Source: Stakelama marina (GTDB lineage Bacteria > Pseudomonadota > Alphaproteobacteria > Sphingomonadales > Sphingomonadaceae). From it: DNA of 64,000 nucleotides. Positions 15,819-24,998 of this stretch are shown here, piece after piece; the stretch's first letter is position 1; every line of letters begins with the position of its first letter. A program made the position numbers and the translations under genes. The stretch covers positions 124,001 to 188,000 of the forward strand of contig NZ_JAGRQC010000004.1 of assembly GCF_018122655.1 (NCBI RefSeq), in the 5' to 3' direction. The notes beneath the pieces are model-generated. The model saw only the letters and a program-made list of their open reading frames with translations, did no database searches and was not told the origin of the DNA.

Positions 15819-18800
15819 ATGTTTCAATCAGACCTGTTTCCCGCCGGCGAGCAGTTGCCGTCAACGCCTTTGTCCTACGCTATCGGCACCCGAGTTGCCG
15901 AACTTCTCGCTTCGGGACGTCATCTTACCCGCGCCGACATTTCCGTGTTGTTAGCCGACGAGACCGGGGCCTTGGACTGGGGAAGCGCCTGGACCATCGA
16001 TGACTACAACAACGCGGTCGAGATCGGCGCACTGCTCTGGCTGCGAAAGTCCTCACGGATCGATCTGGCGACGAACGTGCACGAAGCCGGAGCGCGCTTC
16101 GACTGGCTCGAAGCAGCCTTGCCGCCCCGGCACGTTCGCAGCGAAGCACAGGTCGAGCTCCAGCAGTTCTCGACCCCGCTAATGCTGACCTGGCTGATGG
16201 CAAAGGCCGCAGCTATCTCTGCGCACGAAACGCTACTCGAACCATCCGCCGGCAATGGCGCCATTGCGCTCTGGGGCAGCGTCCAGAACGCCTCGCTGCT
16301 CCTCAACGAGATCGATCCGGCAAGACGAGACGGTCTGAGTCACATCTTCCCGTCGGCCACAATCACTGCGCATGACGGGGAATTGATCGCGGACCTGCTT
16401 CGCGGCCCGGTTCCGTCGGTCGTGCTGATGAACCCGCCATTCGCGCGCAGCAAGGAACGCGGCAAGGACGGCGATACGGCGCAGCGCCACCTGCGCAGCG
16501 CGATCCGGTCTGCCGCCGCTGGAGCGAGGATTGTCGCCATCATGCCCGAAGGCTTCGTTGCTTCCATTTTCGCCAAGGAACAGGACGAAGCGTCGCTGCT
16601 CCTCGATGTTCGCCTGCAGCAGATGTTTCGTCGGACAGGGACGGGGATCGCCGTTCGCCTGGTTGTGTTCGACAAGACGCCGACTGCGTCCTCGCCTGCG
16701 ATCACCGGAGATACTGCCGACCTCAACTCGCTCCACGAATTTATCACTGCGCTTCCGCCACGCGTACAGACCTCCGCCAACATCTATCGCCTGCCGCTCG
16801 GCAAGCCAGTGCGCCTCGTTGGCAAGACTTCGGCCCAAAGCGCGCCGGTGCGGCCGCTGGCGCCGTTCGCCGCGACACCAGCAGCCACGGCGAATGCGAT
16901 CGATCTTGCCTATTCTGTTCTCGCCGACCCCGCGCCGGTGCCTGAACAGGCAGGCATCTACCTGCCTTACCGGCCCAGCCGCATCGTGTTCGAAGGTGCG
17001 CCGGTTCATCCCACCCCGCTCGTGGAATCGGTCGCCATGGGTTCGGTCGCAGCACCCCAGCCGGACGTCACACCGCGCCTTCCCGCTTGCTGGAAGGCCG
17101 AGGGCCTTCTGTCCGAAGCGCAATGCGAGACACTGGTCTACGCTGCCCAGGCATTTGCGCGCGATCTTCCGGGTCAGTTCAAGGTGAGCCAGGAAGGCAC
17201 CTCGCTGGAACTCTCCGAGGACGGACACTCTTACCGCCAAGGCTTCTTCCTCGGCGACGGAACCGGAGCGGGCAAAGGACGGCAGATCGCCGCGGTCATC
17301 ATGGACCGATGGCTCGCAGACGAGCGCCGGCATGTCTGGATCACCAAGAACGAGGCGCTGCTCGAAGATGCACGCCGCGACTGGGAAGCGCTTGGCGGGC
17401 TGCCGCTCGACATTCAGCCACTCTCACGCTGGAAACTTGGCCACCCCGTAACGATGTCCGAAGGCATTCTCTTCGTCACCTATCCGACGCTGCGCTCGGG
17501 CCGCGCCGAAGACACGCGGCTCGACCAGATCCTTGCCTGGGCGGGCGTAGATTTCGACGGCGTGATCGCCTTCGACGAAGCCCATGCGATGGCCAATGCG
17601 CTCGGGGGCTCTTCAACCCGCGGCAAGGTCAAAGGATCCGAACAGGGCATGGCGGGCCTACGGCTACAGAACCATCTGCCGCGCGCCCGCGTGCTCTATG
17701 CTTCGGCCACTGGCGCCTCGGATATCGCCAACCTCGGTTACACCTCACGGCTTGGCCTCTGGGGACCCGAGACCGCCTTTCCGACCCACGAGGCGTTCAT
17801 GACCGAGATCCGAGCTGGCGGCGTTGCGGCGATGGAGCTCGTCGCCCGCGACCTCAAGGCCCAGGGGCTCTACCTTGCCCGTGCGCTGTCCTTCGCCGGG
17901 GTGGAGTACGAGATCCTCGAACACAGCCTGACCGAAGCACAGGTACGGATCTACGATGCCTATGCCGATGCCTGGGCGATCATTCACGGCAACCTCGAAG
18001 CTGCGCTCGAAGCAACCCGCGTGGTCGACGAGGACAGCGGCGACACGCTCAACCGCAATGCCAAAGCTGCGGCGCTGTCGATCTTCGAAGGCACCAAGCA
18101 GCGCTTCTTTGCCCAGCTCCTGCTTTCGATGAAACTGCCCAGCCTGATCCCCGCGATGGAAGCAGCGCTTGGCGAAGACCATTCGGTCGTCGTGCAGCTT
18201 GTCTCGACCGCCGAGGCTATGCTCGACCGGCGCCTTGCCGACCTTACCGTGGAAGATCGCGAAGCGCTCGATATCGATCTCTCACCGCGTGAATATGTCA
18301 TCGACTACCTGGTCAAGAGCTTCCCTGTGCGCCTGATGCAGGTCTTCGCCGACGAGGACGGCAATCTTCGCTCCGAGGCGATGAGCGACGAGGAAGGCAA
18401 TCCCGTTTTCTGCCCCCGCGCGATCGCCGCGCGTGACGCGCTGATCGAACAGCTTTGCGCACTGCCGCCCATCGCCACTGCGCTCGATGCGATTATCGAA
18501 CATTTCGGAACCGACGCCGTGGCCGAAGTCACGGGCCGGACCCGCAGGCTTGTCCTGGGCCGCGATGGTGACCAGCGCCTCGAACGGCGTAGCCCCAGCG
18601 CCAATGTCGCCGAAGCCCAAAGCTTCATGGAAGGCACCAAGCGCATCCTGGTCTTCTCGGATGCGGGCGGCACGGGACGATCCTACCATGCCGACTTGGG
18701 CGTCAGGAACCAGCAGCGCCGGGTTCACTTCTTGCTCGAGCCAGGCTGGCGCGCCGACAACGCGATCCAAGGTCTCGGTCGCACGAACCGCACCAATCAG

Positions 18801-20066
18801 GCCTCGGCCCCGCTGTTCCGTCCCGTTACCACCGACGTGAAGGGCGAGCGTCGGTTCATCTCGACCATTGCGCGAAGGCTCGACGCATTGGGCGCGCTTA
18901 CGCGCGGCCAGCGCCAGACGGGCGGACAGAACCTGTTCGACTCGGCAGACAATCTCGAAAGCGACTACGCGCGCGACGCGCTCAGCCGCTGGTTCCAGCT
19001 GCTCTATGACGGCAAGCTCGAAGCCACGAGCTTCGGTAACTTCGTAGAACGCACCGGCCTACGGCTTGAAAATCCCGATGGCGGGCTGACCGACAATCTC
19101 CCGACGATTCAGCGCTGGCTCAACCGCATTCTCGCGCTGCCAATCGCGCTGCAGAATTCGATCTTCGACGAATATCTCGGCCTCGTCGAAGCGCGGATCG
19201 AAGCCGCGCGCGAGGCCGGAACGCTCGACCAGGGACTGGAAACCGTGAAGATCGATCGCTTCTCAGTCCTCGCCGACGAACTCCTCCGCACCGACCCAGT
19301 GACCGGAGCAGAAACCCGTCTCGTCTCGCTAGAAGTGACGAGGCACCTGCGGCCTCTGCGATTGCAGCGCCTCGTTCGGATGCACGAGATTGGCAGTCCG
19401 CACGCGATCCCGATGCGCAATGCGCGCTCGGGCAAGGTTGCGCTGTCGGTTCCTGCCCGGCGCCTCATCGCCGACGACGGGGCCGTGATCGAACGCCGAC
19501 GCCTGCTGCGACCGCTCAAGTCCGCGAACTGGACGCTTGAGGCACTCGCTGAAAGCCACTGGGAAGAAATTGGCGTCACTGCATTCACAAGCGCCTGGCG
19601 GGCCGAGGAAGATGAGGCGGCCAAGTCACCGGTGACCGAGCGCGTCCATCTCGCCACAGGGCTGCTGCTTCCGGTCTGGAAACGCCTGCCTGGAGATCAT
19701 GTCCGCGTCACCCGGCTCGTTGCCGAGGACGGCCAGTCGATCATCGGTCGCGAAGTGCTCGATATCGATCTCGCTGCGATCGCCGAGACCTTTGGCCTCT
19801 CCGGCGTTGCCGGACCATCTGCTGAGCAGATCGGAGAGCTCGTCATCGCCAGCGGCAAACCGCTGGGCCTTGCGAGCCACGAACCACTCACCGTGAAGCG
19901 CTCGCTGGTCGGCGGCGATCAGCGCCTTGAACTGACCGGGTTCTCGCCCGACCGGCTCGACTGGTACAAGAACAAGGGCTGCTTCACCGAGATCATCCGC
20001 TACCGCACGCGGCTGTTCGTGCCAGTCTCCGCAGCCGCGTCGATCCTCCCCGCGCTAGCCGCCTGA
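15819..20066 (+). CDS. Adenine-methylase/Strawberry-notch helicase fusion
   Basis: This 1,415-residue protein joins an N-terminal SAM-dependent methyltransferase region and a Strawberry-notch-type helicase. The methylase motifs are LEPSAGNGAIA (about residue 143) and the catalytic VLMNPPFA (about 203), the NPPF form used by N6-adenine methylases. The ATPase part has GDGTGAGKGRQ (Walker A, about 480) and FDEAHAM (about 585). The C-terminal helicase half includes VFSDAGGTGRSYHADLG, a LEPGWRADNAIQGLGRTNRTNQ motif (about 976) and a long tail. Such giant proteins are carried by plasmids, ICEs and phages; the likely role is DNA protection or remodelling during transfer. The ATG at 15819 follows a TCAGGAGGA box. 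Confidence 0.88.
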   Translation: MFQSDLFPAGEQLPSTPLSYAIGTRVAELLASGRHLTRADISVLLADETGALDWGSAWTIDDYNNAVEIGALLWLRKSSRIDLATNVHEAGARFDWLEAALPPRHVRSEAQVELQQFSTPLMLTWLMAKAAAISAHETLLEPSAGNGAIALWGSVQNASLLLNEIDPARRDGLSHIFPSATITAHDGELIADLLRGPVPSVVLMNPPFARSKERGKDGDTAQRHLRSAIRSAAAGARIVAIMPEGFVASIFAKEQDEASLLLDVRLQQMFRRTGTGIAVRLVVFDKTPTASSPAITGDTADLNSLHEFITALPPRVQTSANIYRLPLGKPVRLVGKTSAQSAPVRPLAPFAATPAATANAIDLAYSVLADPAPVPEQAGIYLPYRPSRIVFEGAPVHPTPLVESVAMGSVAAPQPDVTPRLPACWKAEGLLSEAQCETLVYAAQAFARDLPGQFKVSQEGTSLELSEDGHSYRQGFFLGDGTGAGKGRQIAAVIMDRWLADERRHVWITKNEALLEDARRDWEALGGLPLDIQPLSRWKLGHPVTMSEGILFVTYPTLRSGRAEDTRLDQILAWAGVDFDGVIAFDEAHAMANALGGSSTRGKVKGSEQGMAGLRLQNHLPRARVLYASATGASDIANLGYTSRLGLWGPETAFPTHEAFMTEIRAGGVAAMELVARDLKAQGLYLARALSFAGVEYEILEHSLTEAQVRIYDAYADAWAIIHGNLEAALEATRVVDEDSGDTLNRNAKAAALSIFEGTKQRFFAQLLLSMKLPSLIPAMEAALGEDHSVVVQLVSTAEAMLDRRLADLTVEDREALDIDLSPREYVIDYLVKSFPVRLMQVFADEDGNLRSEAMSDEEGNPVFCPRAIAARDALIEQLCALPPIATALDAIIEHFGTDAVAEVTGRTRRLVLGRDGDQRLERRSPSANVAEAQSFMEGTKRILVFSDAGGTGRSYHADLGVRNQQRRVHFLLEPGWRADNAIQGLGRTNRTNQASAPLFRPVTTDVKGERRFISTIARRLDALGALTRGQRQTGGQNLFDSADNLESDYARDALSRWFQLLYDGKLEATSFGNFVERTGLRLENPDGGLTDNLPTIQRWLNRILALPIALQNSIFDEYLGLVEARIEAAREAGTLDQGLETVKIDRFSVLADELLRTDPVTGAETRLVSLEVTRHLRPLRLQRLVRMHEIGSPHAIPMRNARSGKVALSVPARRLIADDGAVIERRRLLRPLKSANWTLEALAESHWEEIGVTAFTSAWRAEEDEAAKSPVTERVHLATGLLLPVWKRLPGDHVRVTRLVAEDGQSIIGREVLDIDLAAIAETFGLSGVAGPSAEQIGELVIASGKPLGLASHEPLTVKRSLVGGDQRLELTGFSPDRLDWYKNKGCFTEIIRYRTRLFVPVSAAASILPALAA

Positions 20067-20170
20067 TCCCTCAGTCAGACCCCAATCTCAGAATGAGAGT
20101 GGAGGGAGCCCTTTGGGCTTGTGGGCCTCGTGATCCTCACCTGCGCCCTCATTCCATCAGGAGAACACCC

Positions 20171-22162
20171 ATGATCCAGTCGATTCCCTTGAAGAAGCTC
20201 GTCCCGAGCCCGCGTAATGTTCGCAAGTCGAGCGACGTGCTGGCCGACCTCCAGCTGCGGGCAGACATTGCTGCGCGCGGCCTGCTGCAGAACCTCGTCG
20301 TGCGCAAAGGAAAGCGCGGCAAGTTCGAGGTCGAGGCCGGCGGTCGCCGCCTCGCTGCACTGCAAGCTCTGGCCGAGGAGGGCACGCTGCCGAAAAACCA
20401 CGAGGTCACTTGCCTCGTCATTGAAGGCGAGGAAAGCGAAGTGCGCGAGGCCAGCCTTGCCGAGAACTTCCAGCGCCTCGCGATGAACCCCGCCGACGAA
20501 GCGCAGGCCTTTGCCTCCATCATCGAGGCGGGGGCTACCACCGAAGACGTGGCGCGCCGCTTCGGCCTCACCGTCCGGTTCGTCGAAGGGCGCCTGCGCC
20601 TGGCAAGCCTCGCACCCTGCGTTTTCGAAGCTCTCGCCGAAGGCACGATCACGCTCGACATGGCCAAGGCCTATGGCGCGATTTCCGACGTGGAGCGCCA
20701 GGCGCATGTCTATGCAGAGTTGCAGGACGCCTGGTACCAGATCACGCCCGACACGATCCGCCGCATGGTGCTCGACTCCACGGTGCGCGGCTGTGATCCG
20801 CGAGCTGTCCTCGTCGGACGCGACGCCTACCTCGCCGCAGGTGGCCGGATCGAGCGCGAACTGTTCGACGATGACGCCAGCGAAAGCTGGATCGATGTCG
20901 CGCTGCTCGAAGACCTCGCACACAAGGCCATGGAAGAAGCCGCAGAGAAGACTGCGCTCGAATATGGCCTTGCCTGGGTGCGCCCGACGCTTGGCAACTA
21001 CGTCAGCCATGACCTCGTCGAAGGTCTGAGCCGTCTGCCTTGCGAGCCTGCGCCAATGACCGAACAGGAAGCGAAGGAATTTGGCGAACTCGAGGCCAAC
21101 TACGACCGCGTCGCCGCCGTGCTCGAAGACGAGGACAGCGATGAGGACGAGGTCGCCAAGGCCGAACAGGAACTCGTGGTGATAGACCGCGCCATGCGCG
21201 CGCTGAATGATCGTCCCCCCGTGCTTGCCGACGAGCTGAAATCCGAGGCTGGTGCCTTCCTCGTCCTCTCACGCAATGGCGAGCCGGCACTGGTCCCGCA
21301 GTTCTATACCGAGACCGAAGTCATCGCTGACGAAGGCGTGGTCGAGGCCATTGAAGAGAGCGGAGCGGCGAAGCCCAAGGGAAGCTCGTTGTCCCAGCGC
21401 TTGCTTGACGAACTGGCCATGCAGCGCCGCGACATCCTGGCGATCCATCTCGCCAACGATCCGGCATTGGCGCTCGACTTCATGGTCTTCACGCTTGCCG
21501 ATGCCGATGGACATGACTGGCGCGCCAAGAAAGCGTCGACGCTGGTCGGCTCTGTCGCTTCCGGCCCGGTTACTGGGTTCGAGGCCAAGGATGCACCGTC
21601 GAGCGCTGCCCTAGCCGAATTCGCCGGGTCGCTCGATGAAAGCTGGCGCTCGGAAGAAAGCGATGTCGATCGGTTTGCGAGATTCCGGGCACTGTCAGAC
21701 GAGGCGCGCTCGGCCTGGCTTGGCCATGTCGTCTCTCGCACGCTTGTCGCCAGCCTTGCCTGCGAAGGCGAGCGCTCGGTGCCGATGCACGAGGCGCTCG
21801 GCTCCCTCCTCGAAATCGAGACCGCGCATTGGTGGCGTCCCACGGCGGCGAACTACTTCGACCGCGTGGCCAAGGCCCGCACGCTCGAAGCGCTCGATGC
21901 CGCCGGCGGTCCGGAACTGGTCAGTCGCTACGCTGCCTCCAAGAAGGCCGAACTCGCAAGCGCTGCCGAACGCATCTTCTCGGGCAACTTCATCGGCGAG
22001 GCCGAGGTCAAGGAACGGGCACAGGCCTGGGTGCCTTCGATCATGCGGTTCACTGATGCTGACGTTCCAGCCGATCTCGAGGAAGATGCGTCGATTGATG
22101 ACGAAGCCGAGGAGCTGGTCAACGACGTTACGACTGACGAGATTGCCGAGCAGGCTGCCTGA
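20171..22162 (+). CDS. Large ParB/Srx-domain plasmid protein
   Basis: The 663-residue protein has an N-terminal ParB/sulfiredoxin-like domain (residues 1-100, with EAGGRRLAAL at 55-64 and EASLAENFQRLAMNPADE after it) and a helix-turn-helix near 120-150 (TTEDVARRFGLTVRFVEGRLRL). The rest is a long, acidic helical region ending in EEAEELVND-type repeats. It is much longer than chromosomal ParB (about 300 residues) and has no ParA partner nearby, so it belongs to the ParB-like plasmid/ICE proteins of uncertain function rather than to a partition pair. The ATG follows an ATCAGGAGAACACCC leader end, the same box used by neighbouring genes. Confidence 0.85.
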   Translation: MIQSIPLKKLVPSPRNVRKSSDVLADLQLRADIAARGLLQNLVVRKGKRGKFEVEAGGRRLAALQALAEEGTLPKNHEVTCLVIEGEESEVREASLAENFQRLAMNPADEAQAFASIIEAGATTEDVARRFGLTVRFVEGRLRLASLAPCVFEALAEGTITLDMAKAYGAISDVERQAHVYAELQDAWYQITPDTIRRMVLDSTVRGCDPRAVLVGRDAYLAAGGRIERELFDDDASESWIDVALLEDLAHKAMEEAAEKTALEYGLAWVRPTLGNYVSHDLVEGLSRLPCEPAPMTEQEAKEFGELEANYDRVAAVLEDEDSDEDEVAKAEQELVVIDRAMRALNDRPPVLADELKSEAGAFLVLSRNGEPALVPQFYTETEVIADEGVVEAIEESGAAKPKGSSLSQRLLDELAMQRRDILAIHLANDPALALDFMVFTLADADGHDWRAKKASTLVGSVASGPVTGFEAKDAPSSAALAEFAGSLDESWRSEESDVDRFARFRALSDEARSAWLGHVVSRTLVASLACEGERSVPMHEALGSLLEIETAHWWRPTAANYFDRVAKARTLEALDAAGGPELVSRYAASKKAELASAAERIFSGNFIGEAEVKERAQAWVPSIMRFTDADVPADLEEDASIDDEAEELVNDVTTDEIAEQAA

Positions 22163-22194
22163 CCCCTCCTGACAGGTCCAGGTCACTCGGCGGG

Positions 22195-22226
22195 CGGTCC
22201 GTCCCTCTGGGGACGGGCCGTCTTTT
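22195..22226 (+). terminator. Terminator-like hairpin after the ParB-like gene
   Basis: An 11-bp stem (22195-22205 with 22210-22220, one G-T wobble) closed by a TCTG loop is followed by TCTTTT. It lies 33 bases after the stop codon and within the leader of the ardC gene, so it could also act as an attenuator. Confidence 0.7.
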
Positions 22227-22328
22227 CGCGTTCTCGCTGAATATCGCCTGCCTTAGCGGCGGAGAGGGGAGGGAGCTTTGCTTTTCCTGAACCGGGGCAT
22301 GTCCGTCCCGGCGATCAGGAGAACTACC

Positions 22329-23258
22329 ATGACCAAGTCCCGACGCACTGCTTCAACTTCGCCAGCCGGGCGCATCACCGCCGCAATCGTCGAGAAGTTA
22401 GAGCAAGGCACAAAACCTTGGGTAAAGCCATGGCGCGGCGTACCGGTCTCGCGGCCCTTGCGCTCCTGCGGGACGCCATATCGAGGCATGAACACATTCT
22501 GGCTGTGGATGGTGGCCGATGGCTGCGGCTACGCCTCGCCTTACTGGATGACCTACCGCCAGTGCCAGAAACTTGGCGGACAGGTCCGCAAGGGCGAAAA
22601 GTCGACCATCGCGATCTTCTACAAGAGCTACACCAAGGAGGTCGAAAACGCCGAGGGCGAAGCTGACACCGAGAACCGGCGCGTGCTCAAGGCCTATGCC
22701 GTGTTCAATGCCGACCAGTGCGACGGCCTCCCTGCATTCTACCACCCCAAGCCACTCATTGCCGCGCTGGAGCCCGAAGGACGCGAAGACCGGCTCGATG
22801 CTTTCTTTGCCCATATCGGAGCAGACCTGCGGCATCATGGTGTCCAGGCCTATTACGAGCCGCTGCGTGACCGCGTTACCATGCCGCCAGCCGAACTCTT
22901 CGAAGCCTATGACCACTACTACGCGACACTCGCACACGAATTGTCGCACTGGACGGGTCATGCTTCGCGGCTCGACCGCGATCTCAAGAACCGCTTCGGC
23001 AGCGAGGCCTATGCTGCCGAAGAACTGATCGCCGAACTGTCCTCGGCTATTCTAGGCGCTGAACTGGGGCTTCCGGTCACCCACCTCGACCATCACGCCA
23101 GCTACATCGCGTCCTGGCTCAAGATCCTCAAATCGGACGAGCGCGCGATCCTGACCGCTGCAGCCAAGGCCGAGGAAGCGGCCAGCCTGTTGCTTGACCT
23201 TGGTGGTCACCAATCCGACGAAAGCGAGACCGACATCGATCTCGTTGATGCAGCCTGA
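22329..23258 (+). CDS. ardC: ArdC-like antirestriction protein with zincin peptidase domain
   Basis: The 309-residue protein has the ArdC N-terminal ssDNA-binding domain (GTKPWVKPWRGVPVSRPLRSCGTPYRGMN, with FWLWM and the TYRQCQKLGGQVRKGEK motif) and a C-terminal zincin-like metallopeptidase domain with the zinc site HELSHWTGH (His203, Glu204, His207, and a glutamate in the AAEELIAEL helix). ArdC proteins protect incoming plasmid DNA from restriction after conjugation. The ATG at 22329 follows an ATCAGGAGAACTACC leader end. Twelve bases after its stop the next gene begins. Confidence 0.9.
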   Translation: MTKSRRTASTSPAGRITAAIVEKLEQGTKPWVKPWRGVPVSRPLRSCGTPYRGMNTFWLWMVADGCGYASPYWMTYRQCQKLGGQVRKGEKSTIAIFYKSYTKEVENAEGEADTENRRVLKAYAVFNADQCDGLPAFYHPKPLIAALEPEGREDRLDAFFAHIGADLRHHGVQAYYEPLRDRVTMPPAELFEAYDHYYATLAHELSHWTGHASRLDRDLKNRFGSEAYAAEELIAELSSAILGAELGLPVTHLDHHASYIASWLKILKSDERAILTAAAKAEEAASLLLDLGGHQSDESETDIDLVDAA

Positions 23259-23269
23259 GGAGCAATGAG

Positions 23270-23710
23270 ATGGGACGTTCCGTCAGCTATCCAACCGGCT
23301 CCGTGGTGGCCTTTCGCCTGCTTGATGACGGCGAAGACGACGATGTCGACTGGGCCTACGAGTGCCTAGTCGACGAGGTCATCGATACCACGAAGGCGGC
23401 CTTTCCTTCCTTCGAGCGCTTCGAGGGATGGCGCGGCCGCGAGGACCGTATCCTCCTGCGCAATGCCTTCGCGGATTGCGGCATATCGACCTATTGCGGC
23501 CTTGCCGCGATCTGGCTCGCAGAACGCGACGATGCGCGGTACTGGGAGGCCGACTTCTACAACCCACGAACGGCGAGAGCACGGCACTGGCTTGGCCAGG
23601 TCTCGGGTAGGTTCATCGACTTGTTTGGTGAGTTGCGCCTGGTCGGGCGGTTCTCAAATGGCGAAGCGATCTTCGAGCGCTCCCGATTTGCTTGCGCCAC
23701 CGGGTCCTGA
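23270..23710 (+). CDS. Conserved ICE-type hypothetical protein
   Basis: This 146-residue acidic protein starts 12 bases after the ardC-like gene and so is probably in the same operon. It has the sequence WRGREDRILLRNAFADCGISTYCGLAAIWLAERDD in the middle and an N-terminal DDGEDDDVDWAYECL block. It resembles short proteins found beside ardC in mobile elements, but I know of no function. Acidic composition would suit a DNA mimic or protein partner, which is speculation. Confidence 0.65.
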   Translation: MGRSVSYPTGSVVAFRLLDDGEDDDVDWAYECLVDEVIDTTKAAFPSFERFEGWRGREDRILLRNAFADCGISTYCGLAAIWLAERDDARYWEADFYNPRTARARHWLGQVSGRFIDLFGELRLVGRFSNGEAIFERSRFACATGS

Positions 23711-23929
23711 TTCTGCCTCATCCCTGTCCGCCGGGAGAGGCCCTTGGGCCGGTCGGGGCGCGCCGCAACCTGCGGCCCGTCGGCCCGTGTTGCCCGCGCC
23801 AGCCTAGGGCCGCAGGTTTCCCGCTACGCGGTGCGTCACGCCCCTTTCCCCGGCCCTGATCGGGCTACGGCGGACAGGGCCGAGGCGATGGCGCCTCCTC
23901 TCCTTGTCCCCGCGATCAGGAGACACCCC

Positions 23930-24871
23930 ATGTACGACAGCTTCATCGACCAGTTGAACGGCCTCGACCTTTCAGGCCTCAGCATCAGGCCGGCCCCCTT
24001 CAACGCGACCGACTTTCCCTGCGAGGACGCGATCGAGCAGACGCTTGGCGCCGTATGGTCCGACCTCTTCGCGATGTTTTCCGATACGGCCCTGGAAGCT
24101 GATGCCGAGGACATTGCCTGGGGCGTGGTCAATCTCTTTCACCGTGCTGCCAGCCGCAAGGCGGCTCAGCTCGACCGGGCCAGCGACGAGATCCGGGTTC
24201 TTCTAGCATCAGCCGATGGCTCCGAAGTGCATTCGAGCAATCTTGAAGAGCAAGTCGAGCGCGCGCAGGCTGCCGAAGCCAGCATGCTGGCCTTCGAGCA
24301 GATGCGCGAGGCTGCGGCAGCACTCTATCGCGACGAGACCGGTTCCTCGTGGAAGCCTGTTTCTGGCTCGCGTACGAGCCATTCGCGCCACCTTACTTCG
24401 GCTGTGATCGATGCCCGCGATTTCCTCCGCGCACGCGCCGAGAACCGGCGTCACGCCCTGATACCGGAAGGAACTCCGGTCCTCTTCGCCGGTGGTCGCC
24501 AGAGCTTCGAGAGCACCGAGGATGCGAAGCGATATGCCGACAATATCTGGGCAACGCTGGACAAGGTTCGCGATGCGGTTCCCGATCTCTTCCTGGTCCA
24601 TGGCGGTGACGGCAAGGGAGCCGATCGCCTGGCAGCGAGTTGGGCTGAACGCCGCGAAGTGCAGCAACTGACCTACTCGCTTGATCGTCGGCTTGGTGCC
24701 CGCGCCGGGTTCAAGCGCAACGAGCAGATGCTTTCCCTCAATCCGCGTTACGTTGTCGCCTTCCCGGGCAATGGCGTGACCGAACGGCTCGTCATCGATG
24801 CCAAGGCGCGCCGGATCACCGTGGTCGATCGCAGGGCCGTCACGTCCCGATCCAAGACTAAGGGAGAATAG
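23930..24871 (+). CDS. DUF2493 (SLOG-like) protein
   Basis: The 313-residue protein carries a C-terminal DUF2493 domain: GTPVLFAGGRQSFESTEDAKRYADNIW, LFLVHGGDGKGADRLAASWA and RAGFKRNEQMLSLNPRYVVAFPGNGVTERL. This Rossmann-like SLOG relative is predicted to bind nucleotide-derived ligands and occurs on conjugative elements next to ardC. The N-terminal half is a separate helical region. The ATG at 23930 was chosen because it follows the shared ATCAGGAGACACCCC leader end; upstream in-frame codons run through a GC-rich leader. It closes the left backbone block before the metal-resistance cargo. Confidence 0.85.
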   Translation: MYDSFIDQLNGLDLSGLSIRPAPFNATDFPCEDAIEQTLGAVWSDLFAMFSDTALEADAEDIAWGVVNLFHRAASRKAAQLDRASDEIRVLLASADGSEVHSSNLEEQVERAQAAEASMLAFEQMREAAAALYRDETGSSWKPVSGSRTSHSRHLTSAVIDARDFLRARAENRRHALIPEGTPVLFAGGRQSFESTEDAKRYADNIWATLDKVRDAVPDLFLVHGGDGKGADRLAASWAERREVQQLTYSLDRRLGARAGFKRNEQMLSLNPRYVVAFPGNGVTERLVIDAKARRITVVDRRAVTSRSKTKGE

Positions 24872-24876
24872 TCTGT

Positions 24877-24942
24877 TGGTCGCCGCAGCATTTCTATGAT
24901 CGGTTGGCTGCGGCGACCATCTCAGACAATCGACGTCGATTG
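24877..24942. repeat. Strong inverted repeat and 16-bp palindrome at the backbone/cargo border
   Basis: TGGTCGCCGCAGC at 24877-24889 is the exact reverse complement of 24907-24919, giving a 13-bp stem with a 17-base loop. Eight bases further is the perfect palindrome CAATCGACGTCGATTG (24927-24942). There is no T-run. They separate the DUF2493 gene from the metal cargo and may act as a bidirectional terminator, an operator or a recombination remnant. Confidence 0.6.
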
Positions 24943-24998
24943 CCTTTTCGTTTCAAGGAGGGATTTCTTGGAAAGGCATCTCGGGGTATCAGCCCCGC

